Shown: positions 8,265 through 16,180, counted from the stretch's first letter. The stretch: DNA of 64,000 nucleotides from a bacterium (GCA_026224825.1 JAMFRO010000056.1:1-64000); one strand, 5' to 3'. Notes: generated from the sequence alone by a model not told the origin. Numbers and translations are program-made.

Positions 8265-8293
8265 TTGCGGTGGGGGCGCGCCGGTCCTAGATT
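8265..8293 (+). promoter_or_regulatory. Putative promoter of 6S RNA
   Basis: TTGCGG and TAGATT are separated by 17 bases and lie just after the zapA stop. The predicted start falls near 8299-8301, at the first base of the closing stem of the 6S RNA. The -35 match is only partial. Confidence 0.45.
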
Positions 8294-8297
8294 GGGC

Positions 8298-8460
8298 TTG
8301 GAGCTGTCCGGTTCGACAGGTAGCACATCCCCAGGGCCGTTAAGCATCTCCCTAGGGAGCTGGCTCTGTCCGGATCTTGGTCCGGGTATCTGGCGCCCAC
8401 CTGCACAAGCAGGCCTTGGGAGGATGTCATAGCCAACGGCCAGGGCGGCTCCACCTCCCC
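8298..8460 (+). ncRNA. ssrS: 6S RNA (SsrS)
   Basis: 6S RNA mimics an open promoter and sequesters the housekeeping RNA polymerase holoenzyme. The region directly follows zapA, which is the conserved alphaproteobacterial location. It folds as a long hairpin. The closing stem pairs TGGAGC (8299-8304) with GCTCCA (8448-8453). The next stem pairs GGCCGTT (8335-8341) with AACGGCC (8435-8441). Between them is a purine/pyrimidine bulge region with GGGAGCTGGCTCTGTCCGG, the kind of sequence I recall from this class. The length of about 160 bases fits. The next 160 bases, up to ihfB, hold no gene that I can see. The usual downstream partner, 5-formyltetrahydrofolate cyclo-ligase, is missing here. Confidence 0.8.
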
Positions 8461-8620
8461 TTTATGACGGCCCTTTATGATGGCCGGATACCGCGTGATG
8501 CCGGTCAGGGTTCGGTCAGGCTGGGCCAACCTGGGCGGGTGGCAGCAAAAAAGCGCCTCAACACAAACGTTTATTGACCAAAAGCGAGCATCCTGGCATC
8601 GTTACATCCGGGGGAGCTTT

Positions 8621-8953
8621 ATGACACGTTCGGAATTGATTGCAGGGCTTGCGGAAGATAATCCTCATCTGACCGTTGCGGATGTCGAGCGTATCGTCGC
8701 GGCGCTGTTTGATGAGATGACCACGGCTCTGGCGCGCGGTGAGCGTGTGGAGCTGCGTGGTTTTGGCGCCTTTACCGTCAAGCGCCGCCAGGCGCGGGCC
8801 GGGCGCAACCCGCGCACCGGTGAGACCGTGGATGTGGCGCAGAAATCCGTGCCCTTCTTCAAGGCGGGCAAGGAATTGCGCGAGCGCATCAACAAGACCG
8901 GTGCGGCGCCGGCCGTGAAGGCGCCGGCCGTGAAGAAGAAGACCGCTGAGTAA
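8621..8953 (+). CDS. ihfB: Integration host factor subunit beta
   Basis: DNA-bending subunit of the IHF heterodimer, a nucleoid-associated protein. The 110-residue sequence has the HU/IHF fold: [12 protein letters not shown] at the N-terminus, [26 protein letters not shown] for the DNA-binding arm including the proline at its tip, and the closing helix [13 protein letters not shown]. The C-terminus has an extra tail with alternating Ala, Pro, Val and Lys. The start is the ATG at 8621, with GGGGGAG just before it. It leads a tight cluster with lapA, pyrF and trpF. Confidence 0.95.
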   Translation: MTRSELIAGLAEDNPHLTVADVERIVAALFDEMTTALARGERVELRGFGAFTVKRRQARAGRNPRTGETVDVAQKSVPFFKAGKELRERINKTGAAPAVKAPAVKKKTAE

Positions 8954-9239
8954 GGTTTTCAACTATATCCGGCTGTTAGCCGGGTTTTTCATTGTTCTGG
9001 TGTTGGTCTTGCTGGTGCTGTCCAACCGCAAGCAGGTGCCGTTGAGCCTATGGCCATTCTTCTCCGGTGTTCAGATCTGGCTAGGGCCGGTGCTGGTGGC
9101 GACACTGGCCGGGGGGTTTGTCCTCGGGCTTCTGGCGCATCTGCCCAAACATTTTTCCCTGCGCCGCCGCGCGCGCAATGCGGAGAAGCGCGTGGCGCTG
9201 CTTTCCGCCGCACAGGATTCCGGTAAAACCGGGGAATGA
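8946..9239 (+). CDS. lapA: LapA-domain inner-membrane protein (probable CTG start)
   Basis: Small two-helix inner-membrane protein of the LapA (lipopolysaccharide assembly protein A, YciS-like) family. Helix 1 is about [22 protein letters not shown], followed by the family hallmark VPLSLWPFF. Helix 2 is [21 protein letters not shown], and then comes a basic cytoplasmic tail. The first ATG/GTG/TTG in frame is the GTG at 9000, but starting there removes half of helix 1. The frame is open back to 8934. CTG at 8946, with AAGAAG seven bases upstream, gives a complete 97-residue protein starting inside the end of ihfB. The 3' end overlaps pyrF by four bases (ATGA). Confidence 0.7.
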   Translation: MSKVFNYIRLLAGFFIVLVLVLLVLSNRKQVPLSLWPFFSGVQIWLGPVLVATLAGGFVLGLLAHLPKHFSLRRRARNAEKRVALLSAAQDSGKTGE

Positions 9240-9928
9240 CCAATCTTAGACGACTGATCGCGGCGATCGACACGCCGGAGCTGGACCGCGCGAGTGCGCT
9301 GGTGCGCGAACTGGCGCCGCATTGCGGGCTGGTGAAACTGGGGCTCGAGTTTTTTCTGCGGCACGGCCCGGCCGGGTTTACCGCCGCCGCCCAGGGTAAC
9401 CCGGTGTTTCTGGACCTGAAACTGCACGATATTCCCAATACCGTGGCCGGGGCCGTGCGTTCGCTGCTGCCTTTGGGGGCGGATATGCTGACCATCCATG
9501 CTGGGGGTGGTGCCAAAATGATTGCGGCGGCGGTTGAGGCGGCGCGCGAGGCGACTTGGCGGCCGAAAATTCTGGCGGTGACGGTGCTTACCAGCCTGGA
9601 TGCTGCCGGGCTGGCGGAGATAGGTGTGGCCGGCGGGCCGGCGCAGCAGGTGCTGCGGCTGGCGCGGGTGGCGCTGGAGAATGGCGCTGATGGGCTGGTG
9701 TGCTCGGCGCATGAGATTTCGCTGATCCGCGATGCTTTTGGGGCCAAGCCGATACTGGTTGTGCCCGGCATCCGCCCGGCGGGGGCGGCGGTGGGCGACC
9801 AGGCGCGGGTGATGACGCCGGAGGCCGCGATTAAGGCCGGGGCGGATTATATCGTGGTTGGGCGGCCGATTATTGAGGCTGAGAGCCCGGCCAATGCCGC
9901 CGCTGCCATTGCTGCCGCGATAAGATGA
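9236..9928 (+). CDS. pyrF: Orotidine 5'-phosphate decarboxylase
   Basis: Last step of UMP synthesis: decarboxylates OMP to UMP. The 230-residue TIM barrel shows the group I landmarks: IAAIDTPELDRA at the start, VKLGLEFFLRHGP, the catalytic DLKLHDIPNTV (the Asp/Lys/Asp tetrad region), ILAVTVLTSLD, LVCSAHE, VVPGIRP and the phosphate-binding ADYIVVGRPI. Start and stop both overlap the neighbours through ATGA, so translation is coupled with lapA and trpF. Confidence 0.96.
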   Translation: MTNLRRLIAAIDTPELDRASALVRELAPHCGLVKLGLEFFLRHGPAGFTAAAQGNPVFLDLKLHDIPNTVAGAVRSLLPLGADMLTIHAGGGAKMIAAAVEAAREATWRPKILAVTVLTSLDAAGLAEIGVAGGPAQQVLRLARVALENGADGLVCSAHEISLIRDAFGAKPILVVPGIRPAGAAVGDQARVMTPEAAIKAGADYIVVGRPIIEAESPANAAAAIAAAIR

Positions 9929-10548
9929 GCCTGGTTAAAATCTGCGGGATCAACAGCCCTGAGGCGTTTGATGCGGCGGTTGAGGCTGGGGCGGATTATA
10001 TCGGCTTTGTGTTTTTCCCGGCCTCGCCGCGTTTTGTCACGCCTGTGGAGGCGGCTGTGCTTTCTGCCCGGCAGGTGGGGGCGAAGCCGCTGCGGGTTGG
10101 GTTGTTCGTCAATCCGGGGTTTGATGAGGTCGAGGCGGTTTTGCGCGAGATCTCGCTGGATGTTCTGCAGGTTCATGGCAGTGCTTCGCTGGTGGCGCCG
10201 CTGCGGGACCGGTTTGGGCGGCCGGTGTGGCGCCAGCTTGGTGTGACCACGGCGGAGGATTTTCCGGGACGCGATGAGTTTGCCGATGGTTTTCTCGTGG
10301 AGGCCAAGGCGCCGCCGGGGGCAACGAGGCCGGGTGGTAATGCGGTAAAGGCGGATTGGCCGCTGCTGGCGAATTTCCGCCCTGTGAAACCATGGCTGCT
10401 GGCTGGGGGGCTGAACCCCGGTAATGTGGCGGAGGGACTGCGCGTTACAGGTGCGCCGGGGGTGGATGTGTCTTCCGGTGTGGAGATTGCGCCGGGGCAG
10501 AAATCTCCGGCGTTGATCCGGGCGTTTATTGCTGCTGCGCGGGGCTGA
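9925..10548 (+). CDS. trpF: Phosphoribosylanthranilate isomerase
   Basis: Third step of tryptophan synthesis: isomerises phosphoribosylanthranilate to CdRP. The 207-residue protein has the TrpF motifs: VKICGINSPEAFDAAVEAGADYIGFVFFPASPR (catalytic Cys in KICG), LRVGLFVN, VLQVHG, FLVEAK (catalytic Asp position, here Glu-flanked), LLAGGLNPGNV and GVDVSSGVE. It is coupled to pyrF by an ATGA overlap. In relatives trpB and trpA usually follow, but here the next gene is convergent and unrelated, so trpF is the last gene of this cluster. Confidence 0.95.
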   Translation: MSLVKICGINSPEAFDAAVEAGADYIGFVFFPASPRFVTPVEAAVLSARQVGAKPLRVGLFVNPGFDEVEAVLREISLDVLQVHGSASLVAPLRDRFGRPVWRQLGVTTAEDFPGRDEFADGFLVEAKAPPGATRPGGNAVKADWPLLANFRPVKPWLLAGGLNPGNVAEGLRVTGAPGVDVSSGVEIAPGQKSPALIRAFIAAARG

Positions 10549-10553
10549 CGCGC

Positions 10554-11300
10554 CTATTTCACGTATTGCTGAACGAAGGGCTCAAGCGTGGCGGCCATGC
10601 GCGCCATTGTGGCGCTGTTGGGGTGCAGCGGCGGGTCTGGCGGGGTGAGATGCGGGTCGATGTAATGGGCTGCATCGGGTTTGCCATCGACGAGGAATAG
10701 CGGTGCCAGGTTGACGAAGGTGATGTCGCCGTGGCCGGCGTATCTGTGTGCCAGTGCGGCGTTGGTTATTTCCGTCTGCTCGTCCACCCAGGGGGAGCGG
10801 ATGGAGGGTAGTACGCCGATGAGCAGGATATGTGTGCCCGGCAGTTTGCGCTGGGTGAGCCGCACCACGGATTCGATGCCGGGGATGGTTTGCGCCGCAT
10901 TCCAATGCACATGGCCGAAGTTGTTGGCGCCGATGAGGATGATGGCGAGGCCGGGGTGCAGCCCGGTGAGCTGGCCGTGGCCGAGGCGCCAGATCAGGCT
11001 GGAAGTGGTGTCGCCACGGAAGCCGAAATCCAGCGCCTGGTAGGGGGCGTAATATTGCTGCCAGACGGGCAGGAAATCATCATACCCATGGCCGCCCTGG
11101 CGCTGCCAGTTCTGGGTGATGGAATCGCCCAGCCAGACGATTTTGGCATCCGGCGTGTTCCTGGCCTCCTGCAGGGTGAGGGCCCAGCGCTCATGCCACC
11201 AGGGCAGGGCCAGGCGGTCTATGGGCGCCTCGGCCATGTTGGCTGCCCAGGCCGCGTTGGGCAGCAGGAGCAACAGGGTGAGGAGTAGGCGGCGCAGCAT
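10554..11300 (-). CDS. Secreted SGNH/GDSL-family hydrolase
   Basis: A 248-residue exported esterase-like protein. It has a signal peptide (MLRRLLLTLLLLLPNAAWAA), then block I with the nucleophile (VWLGDSIT), the Gly region (DFGFRGDTTSSLIWRL) and block III as LIGANNFGHVHW. The C-terminal His lies in DPPLHPNS. In the usual DxxH motif the Asp is three residues before His; here it is four before (D-P-P-L-H), a small deviation. The fold resembles the PAF-acetylhydrolase-like branch, and the substrate is unknown. Its ATG overlaps the uppP stop (TGATG), so it is translationally coupled to that gene, which suggests an envelope role. Confidence 0.82.
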   Translation of the reverse strand: MLRRLLLTLLLLLPNAAWAANMAEAPIDRLALPWWHERWALTLQEARNTPDAKIVWLGDSITQNWQRQGGHGYDDFLPVWQQYYAPYQALDFGFRGDTTSSLIWRLGHGQLTGLHPGLAIILIGANNFGHVHWNAAQTIPGIESVVRLTQRKLPGTHILLIGVLPSIRSPWVDEQTEITNAALAHRYAGHGDITFVNLAPLFLVDGKPDAAHYIDPHLTPPDPPLHPNSATMARMAATLEPFVQQYVK

Positions 11301-12133
11301 CAGATGTGCAGGAGGAGGAGCACGAAACTGCCGCCACCGAAGGCGGCGCAGTAATAGGCGAAGGGGCGCAGCGCCCAGGAGTCGTGGCGCTTGAAATAGC
11401 GCATGAGGAAATCCGTGCTGGCATAGGCAACAACGCCTGCCACCACCGCCGCCAGGAGCGAAATGCCGAACAAGGCATGCAGCTCGTGCTGATGGATCAA
11501 TTTGGGCACCTCGCCCAGACCGGCGGCGATTATGGCCGGTGTGCCGATGAGGAAGGAGAATTTGGCTGCCCCTTCATGGTCGACGCCGCGATACAGCGCG
11601 CCGACCATGGCGGCACCTGAGCGCGAGAGGCCCGGCAGGAAGGCCAGGCATTGGAACAGGCCGATGACGAGGGCATCGCCGTAATCCAGCTCGCCGCCGC
11701 GCAGGGATTTGCCCCGGAAGCGCTCGCTCAACAACAGCATGGCGGCATTGGCGATGAGGAACAGGCTGGCCAGCAGCGGCGCGCCGAACAGATGTTCCAG
11801 CGGTTTCTTCAACACCACGCCGACCACGATCAGCGGCAGAGTTGCCACGATCAGCTTGCCGAGCAGGTTGCGGGCGGCGCTGGTCTGGGCGGCATAGCCG
11901 CGGCCCAGCGCGCCGTGGAAAATCGCGATCCAGTCTTTGGAGAAATAGGCCAGCAGCCCGGCCGCGGTGCCCAGATGCAGCATCACCAGGAAGGGCAGGA
12001 AGCCCGGCCCGTTCTGGTCTATGCCCCAATGCAGCAGGGCCGGCACCACCACCGCATGGCCCAGGCTGCTGACGGGGAATAATTCGGTCGCCCCCTGCAG
12101 AACGGCGAACAGTATGGCGTGCAAGAAATCCAT
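11300..12133 (-). CDS. uppP: Undecaprenyl-diphosphatase
   Basis: Polytopic membrane enzyme (BacA/UppP) that dephosphorylates undecaprenyl pyrophosphate to recycle the lipid carrier for peptidoglycan and polysaccharide synthesis. The 277 residues and about eight membrane segments fit the family. Both active-site motifs are present: QGATELFPVSSLGH at residues 14-27 (Glu-rich motif with the conserved Ser and His) and PGLSRSGAAM near residue 170. A strong GGAG precedes the start. It is coupled to the SGNH hydrolase downstream. A polysaccharide flippase lies 1.4 kb away on the other strand. Confidence 0.93.
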   Translation of the reverse strand: MDFLHAILFAVLQGATELFPVSSLGHAVVVPALLHWGIDQNGPGFLPFLVMLHLGTAAGLLAYFSKDWIAIFHGALGRGYAAQTSAARNLLGKLIVATLPLIVVGVVLKKPLEHLFGAPLLASLFLIANAAMLLLSERFRGKSLRGGELDYGDALVIGLFQCLAFLPGLSRSGAAMVGALYRGVDHEGAAKFSFLIGTPAIIAAGLGEVPKLIHQHELHALFGISLLAAVVAGVVAYASTDFLMRYFKRHDSWALRPFAYYCAAFGGGSFVLLLLHI

Positions 12134-12247
12134 AAAAGCTCCTTCTGGGCGCGATTCCGCCCCTGCCGTGCTGCATTGCAGAATTTTGCGCCTGCGTTAA
12201 GCCGGGGGCATGCGGAAGTGGCAAAATCTTCATTCTCCCGGTGCGGT

Positions 12248-13462
12248 ATGCTGAGCACGCTGGCCATTGTGCTCGTGGCGCTGGCTGGGATTCTGCTCCG
12301 CCCCTTTGGGCTGCGCGAGGCCTATCCCGCCATGGTGGGTGCGCTGGCTCTGGTGCTGTGCGGGCTGATGCCGCCCGGTGCTGCTTTGCGCGCGGCGGGG
12401 CAGGGGTGGGATGTGTATCTCTTCCTCGCCGGGATGATGCTGCTGGCCGAGCTGGCGGCATTGGAAGGCGTGTTCGACTGGGCGGCCGGGCTGGTGGCAC
12501 GGGCCGCGCGCGGCTCGGCGCTGCTTCTGTTCGTTTATGTTTATGCGCTGGCGGTGCTGATCACCGTTTTTCTCTCCAACGATGCCACCGCCGTGGTGTT
12601 CACGCCTGCGGTGGCGGTGATGGCGCGCGAGGCGGGTGCAAAGCAAAAGCTGCCCTATCTGCTCATCTGCGCCTTTGTGGCCAATGCCGCCTCTTTTGTA
12701 TTGCCGATTTCCAACCCGGCCAATCTGGTGGTGTATGGCGCCGCCATGCCGGATCTGGCGCAATGGTTGCGGCTGTTTGCTTTGCCTTCGGCCGTGGCCA
12801 TTCTCGGCACGTTTTTACTCCTATGGGCGACGCAGGCCGGGGCGTTGCGGCAAACACTGGCGATGCCCGCACCCGTGCTGCTGCATACCGGCGGGCGGCT
12901 GACCCTGGCCGGGCTGGCGCTGATGGCGTTTTTGCTCCTGCTCTCTTCCGCTTTGGGCTGGGCTTTGGGGCCGCCGACATTTGCCGTGGGGGCGGGGGTT
13001 ACCGCCCTGGTGCTGCTGAGGGCGCGACAATCGCCTTGGCCGGTGCTGCGTGGTGTGTCCTGGAGCGTGCTGCCGCTGGTCGCCGGGCTGTTCATCATGC
13101 TGGGCGCGCTGGACCGGCTGGGGCTGGCTGCCCGGCTGGCCCATGCCGTGGCTGGTTTTGGCCTGTTCCAGTCCGGTGGGGCGCTGGCGTTGTTATGCAA
13201 TCTCGTCAACAACCTGCCCGCCGGGCTGCTCGCCGGCCAGATTTTGACCCATGCCGCGCCGGCGCAAAAGGCCGCCGCCCTCATTGCCGTCGATCTTGGC
13301 CCTAATCTCTCCATCACCGGCTCGCTTGCCACCATCCTCTGGCTCAGCGCCTTGCGCCGCCAGGGGGAAAGCATAACGGCCTGGCGGTTTTTGCGCATGG
13401 GTGTGGTGATGATGCCGCCTGTTCTGCTGCTGGCGCTTTATGCCTTGCGCGGCACGGTCTAA
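12248..13462 (+). CDS. ArsB/NhaD-type anion transporter
   Basis: A 404-residue polytopic membrane protein with 10-11 hydrophobic segments. It belongs to the ion transporter (IT) superfamily that includes ArsB arsenite pumps and SLC13-like carriers. Conserved parts are the paired half-motifs FLSNDATAVVFTPAV in the first half and LCNLVNNLPAGLL in the second half, plus FVLPISNPANLVVYG. No arsR, arsC or arsA gene is nearby, so arsenite is not a safe substrate call. The start at 12248 gives a normal N-terminus; the longer frame from 12119 overlaps the start of uppP. Confidence 0.8.
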   Translation: MLSTLAIVLVALAGILLRPFGLREAYPAMVGALALVLCGLMPPGAALRAAGQGWDVYLFLAGMMLLAELAALEGVFDWAAGLVARAARGSALLLFVYVYALAVLITVFLSNDATAVVFTPAVAVMAREAGAKQKLPYLLICAFVANAASFVLPISNPANLVVYGAAMPDLAQWLRLFALPSAVAILGTFLLLWATQAGALRQTLAMPAPVLLHTGGRLTLAGLALMAFLLLLSSALGWALGPPTFAVGAGVTALVLLRARQSPWPVLRGVSWSVLPLVAGLFIMLGALDRLGLAARLAHAVAGFGLFQSGGALALLCNLVNNLPAGLLAGQILTHAAPAQKAAALIAVDLGPNLSITGSLATILWLSALRRQGESITAWRFLRMGVVMMPPVLLLALYALRGTV

Positions 13463-13484
13463 AGCCATCCGGCAGGAGGGGCGG

Positions 13485-13505
13485 ATGAGTCTGGCGAAGA
13501 GATGA
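13485..13505 (+). CDS. Possible hexapeptide leader ORF
   Basis: The best Shine-Dalgarno (AGGAGG, 13474-13479) is spaced for the ATG at 13485, which encodes only MSLAKR before a TGA. That stop overlaps the ATG of the flippase gene (13502). The first eleven bases of the leader, ATGAGTCTGGC, are repeated exactly at the flippase start, 17 bases on. This looks like a small duplication that created an upstream start, with the flippase reached by re-initiation. The peptide is an inference. Confidence 0.35.
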   Translation: MSLAKR

Positions 13506-14968
13506 GTCTGGCACCGGGGGGGTTGGCACGGGGGGCGGCGCGCGGGGTGGTGTGGAATTTTGCCACCGTGCTGGCGGAGCGCAGCTTCGGCTTCATCATC
13601 CTTGGCCTGCTGCTGCGTGTTATCCCGGCTTCGGTGGTTGGACTCATCGCCATTGCCTCGGCCATTTCAGATCTTGCCCGTATTGTCGCCAATTCAGGGG
13701 CGGCCGAGCAGGTGCAGGCCAGCCCTGGCGACCGCAATGTTGAGGACGGGGCGTTCTGGAGCCAGTTTCTGGCCTCGCTGCTGTTCATGTTGGTGCTGTA
13801 TTTTGCGGCCCCCGGCATTGCGGCGCTGTACCATCAGCCGGTGCTCACCCTGGTGCTGCGCATTATGGGGCTCAATGTGGTGATGACCTGTTTTGTGCTG
13901 GTGCCTGGTGCGCGGCTGGCCTCGCAGTTCCGGTTCAAGGTGCTGGGGCTGATGTCGCTGGGGAGTACAATCATCGGCGGGCTGGTGGCGCTGCCTTTTG
14001 CCTATACCGGGCATGGGGTCGAGGCGATGATGTATCAGCGTATGGCCGGGGTGGGGTTCTATGCCATTGGTGGCTCTATTGCCGCCGGCTGGCTGCCGGG
14101 GCGGCCGCCTTCCTTTGCCACTTTGCGTGAGTCGTTCCGGTTCTCGTTGCCGCTGATGGAGGCGACGTTCGTCGATTACATCAGCATCACCGGCTATGTG
14201 ATGCTGGTGGGGTTGCGCATGCCGGTGGCGGCGTTGGGGGAATTCCGTATCGCCCAGCGGCTGGCTGAGGTGTTGCAGGAGATCGCTTTCACGCCGGCGC
14301 GCAAAGTGTTCATGCCGGTGTTCGTCGCGGTGCGGCATGATAAGGCGCGGCGTTTTGAGACCACCAGGCAGATGCTGGATGTTCTCTCGATGGTGATATT
14401 TTTTGTGTGTGCCGTGTGCGGGGCGGCGGCAAAGCCGATCGTGCTGCTGATGTTCGGGCATAAATGGCAGGCGGCGGTGCCGGTGTTTGCCATCATCACG
14501 CTGATGGCCCCGGCGGCGGCGCTGTACAGTGTTATCAACCCGCTGCTTACCGCGGCCGGGCGTACGCGGCTGGTGTCCATTTATGCCTGGGCCAATGTTG
14601 CCACCATTGCTGCCGCCGCCTGGTTTGCGGCACCTTACGGGCTGCGGGCGTTGGCCTGGGCGCTGGCGGGGCGCGGGGTGACGGCGGTGGTGCTGTTCAT
14701 GTTCGCCATGCGCCAGGGGCTGGAGCGGCCGGTGACCCCGATATTGCGGCTGTTGCTGCTGCCCTGCCTCGCCCTGCTGGCGGCCAGGCTGGCCGCCTGG
14801 CTGGTGCTGCGGGCGTTGCCGGGGCTGGAGCTGATACCGGAGTTCTTCGTCGCATCCGGGGTCTCGGCCGGGGTGTTCGCCGGGGTGGCGCTGGCCGTGG
14901 CACCTCGGCGCATCGCCGAGATGGTCACCCGGCTGCATCGGGCCCTGCTCGGGATTCAGCCGGCATGA
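13502..14968 (+). CDS. Polysaccharide flippase (Wzx/MOP superfamily)
   Basis: A 488-residue protein with about 12-14 membrane segments, of the oligosaccharide flippase family (Polysacc_synt_3 type, MOP superfamily). It would move undecaprenyl-linked oligosaccharides across the inner membrane. The N-terminal pattern (ARGVVWNFATVLAERSFGFIILGLLLRVI) and the middle LGEFRIAQRLAEVLQEIAFTP are typical. No glycosyltransferases are adjacent, so its glycan is unknown. Its start overlaps the stop of a short leader frame that carries the better ribosome site. uppP, which recycles the lipid carrier, is close by. Confidence 0.82.
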   Translation: MSLAPGGLARGAARGVVWNFATVLAERSFGFIILGLLLRVIPASVVGLIAIASAISDLARIVANSGAAEQVQASPGDRNVEDGAFWSQFLASLLFMLVLYFAAPGIAALYHQPVLTLVLRIMGLNVVMTCFVLVPGARLASQFRFKVLGLMSLGSTIIGGLVALPFAYTGHGVEAMMYQRMAGVGFYAIGGSIAAGWLPGRPPSFATLRESFRFSLPLMEATFVDYISITGYVMLVGLRMPVAALGEFRIAQRLAEVLQEIAFTPARKVFMPVFVAVRHDKARRFETTRQMLDVLSMVIFFVCAVCGAAAKPIVLLMFGHKWQAAVPVFAIITLMAPAAALYSVINPLLTAAGRTRLVSIYAWANVATIAAAAWFAAPYGLRALAWALAGRGVTAVVLFMFAMRQGLERPVTPILRLLLLPCLALLAARLAAWLVLRALPGLELIPEFFVASGVSAGVFAGVALAVAPRRIAEMVTRLHRALLGIQPA

Positions 14969-15010
14969 GGGCGGGCAATTTTCTTGCCCAGGGGCGAAGT
15001 TGCTGGTTGA

Positions 15011-15898
15011 ATGGCGCTACACATGATCGCTGACCCGCCCTTCACGCTGTTGCAGCCCGCCCGGCAGATGGCGGCACTGGTGCTGACCTCGCCGCATTCC
15101 GGCAGGCGGTATGATGCTGCTTTTCTGGCGCAGGCCCGGCTGGACGCGCAAAGCCTGCGCCGCTCGGAGGATAGTTTCGTGGAGGAGCTGTTCGCGGCCG
15201 GGCCCAGCCTGGGCGTGCCGCTGCTGGCCGCCGAATTCCCGCGCGCCTGGTGCGATGCGAACCGCGAGCCCTGGGAGCTGGACCCAGCGATGTTTGCCGA
15301 TGCGCTGCCGGATTACGCCAACACCACCAGCCCGCGCGTGGCGGCTGGGCTTGGCACGGTGGCGCGCATCGTGGGGGCCGGCGAGCCGATTTATGGGAAG
15401 AAACTGCGCTTTGCCGAGGCCAAGGCGCGCATCGATACGTGCTGGCGCCCGTTTCATGAGGCGTTGGCGCAATGCATCGAGGATAGTGTGGCGCGCTTCG
15501 GCCATTGCCTGGTGTTGGATTGCCACTCCATGCCCACCCCGCTTGGCCGCATGGCGGGGCGGGCCGATGTGGTGCTGGGCGATGGGCATGGCACCAGTTG
15601 TGGCCCGGGCTGGACCGATTATGTGGAATCCGCTTTGGGCGCGCAAGGCTATAGCGTGCGCCGCAACGACCCCTATGCCGGCGGCTTTATCACCCGCCAT
15701 TACGGCCGCCCGCGAGAGGGCGTGCAGGTGCTGCAATTGGAGCTGGCAAGGGGGCTGTATATGAATGAGCGGCAGTTCACCCGTGGGACGCAGTTTTCCG
15801 CGACGCAGGAGCGTATGGCGAACGTGCTGGCGGGGTTGATAGGGGCGCTCCGGCTCTGGGGCGCGGCCGGGCCGGACCTGCGCGCCGCCGCCGAATAG
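15011..15898 (+). CDS. N-formylglutamate amidohydrolase family protein
   Basis: A 295-residue zinc hydrolase of the FGase family (PF05013). It shows VLTSPHSGRRYD (metal-binding His), RSEDSFVEELF, FPRAWCDANREPWELDP, a catalytic region LVLDCHSMP, and ITRHYGRPREGVQVLQLEL with E as a further ligand. HutG-type members release glutamate from N-formylglutamate at the end of histidine breakdown. No hut genes are present, so the natural substrate is uncertain. A second ATG four codons on is possible. Confidence 0.85.
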   Translation: MALHMIADPPFTLLQPARQMAALVLTSPHSGRRYDAAFLAQARLDAQSLRRSEDSFVEELFAAGPSLGVPLLAAEFPRAWCDANREPWELDPAMFADALPDYANTTSPRVAAGLGTVARIVGAGEPIYGKKLRFAEAKARIDTCWRPFHEALAQCIEDSVARFGHCLVLDCHSMPTPLGRMAGRADVVLGDGHGTSCGPGWTDYVESALGAQGYSVRRNDPYAGGFITRHYGRPREGVQVLQLELARGLYMNERQFTRGTQFSATQERMANVLAGLIGALRLWGAAGPDLRAAAE

Positions 15899-15910
15899 GC
15901 CTTAACCTCG

Positions 15911-15939
15911 AAAAAAAAGGCGGCGCATAAAGCGCCGCC
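15911..15939 (-). terminator. Rho-independent terminator of the small RNA
   Basis: Read on the minus strand, GGCGGCGC and GCGCCGCC form a perfect 8-bp stem around TTTAT, followed directly by TTTTTTTT. It is strong and unidirectional: the run of T lies on the minus side only. Read from the plus strand the hairpin has no U tail, so it does not obviously serve the upstream amidohydrolase gene. Confidence 0.85.
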
Positions 15940-15992
15940 AAGTTTAGGGAGGAAACGTCCAAGAAACAGGAGAGAAAACTCATCCTGTAGCC
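15911..15992 (-). ncRNA. Candidate trans-acting small RNA with anti-SD-like loop
   Basis: Between the amidohydrolase gene and tRNA-Ser lies a complete minus-strand transcription unit with no reading frame. It has a near-consensus promoter (TTGCAG, 17 bases, TATACA) and a start near 15991-15992. The transcript of about 80 bases has a first hairpin CAGGA(U)GAG-UUUU-CUC-UCCUG, an open stretch containing UUUCCUCCC, and a terminator hairpin with eight U residues. The two CU-rich segments mimic the 16S anti-Shine-Dalgarno sequence. This design (CU-rich loop plus strong terminator) is known from alphaproteobacterial riboregulators that bind ribosome sites of mRNAs. The identity is inferred from architecture only. 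Confidence 0.6.
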
Positions 15993-15996
15993 TCAT

Positions 15997-16025
15997 TGTA
16001 TAGCGCAGCGGATGCTGCACTGCAA
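15997..16025 (-). promoter_or_regulatory. Sigma-70 promoter of the small RNA
   Basis: On the minus strand TTGCAG (16025-16020) and TATACA (16002-15997) are exactly 17 bases apart. The next purine at the right distance is at 15991-15992. It is one of the best housekeeping-type promoters in the window. Confidence 0.65.
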
Positions 16026-16180
16026 GGTAAATTTTGCGGCGCAACATCACGGAATCGTGATTCTGGTAAATACAGCAAAAACAATCACTTGAATGTTTTG
16101 GGCTGGGGAGGCTTTACTACATCTGCGCCGCCCCTTATGAGCAACACAGGCATGATGGTGCAAACCGTCCGGCCAGGCGT

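Noticed and set aside
9920..9930. Trp attenuator before trpF
   Set aside because: trpF starts inside the end of pyrF (ATGA), leaving no room for a leader.
12248..13462. Naming the transporter arsB
   Set aside because: No ars genes are nearby and the superfamily has several substrates; only the family is assigned.
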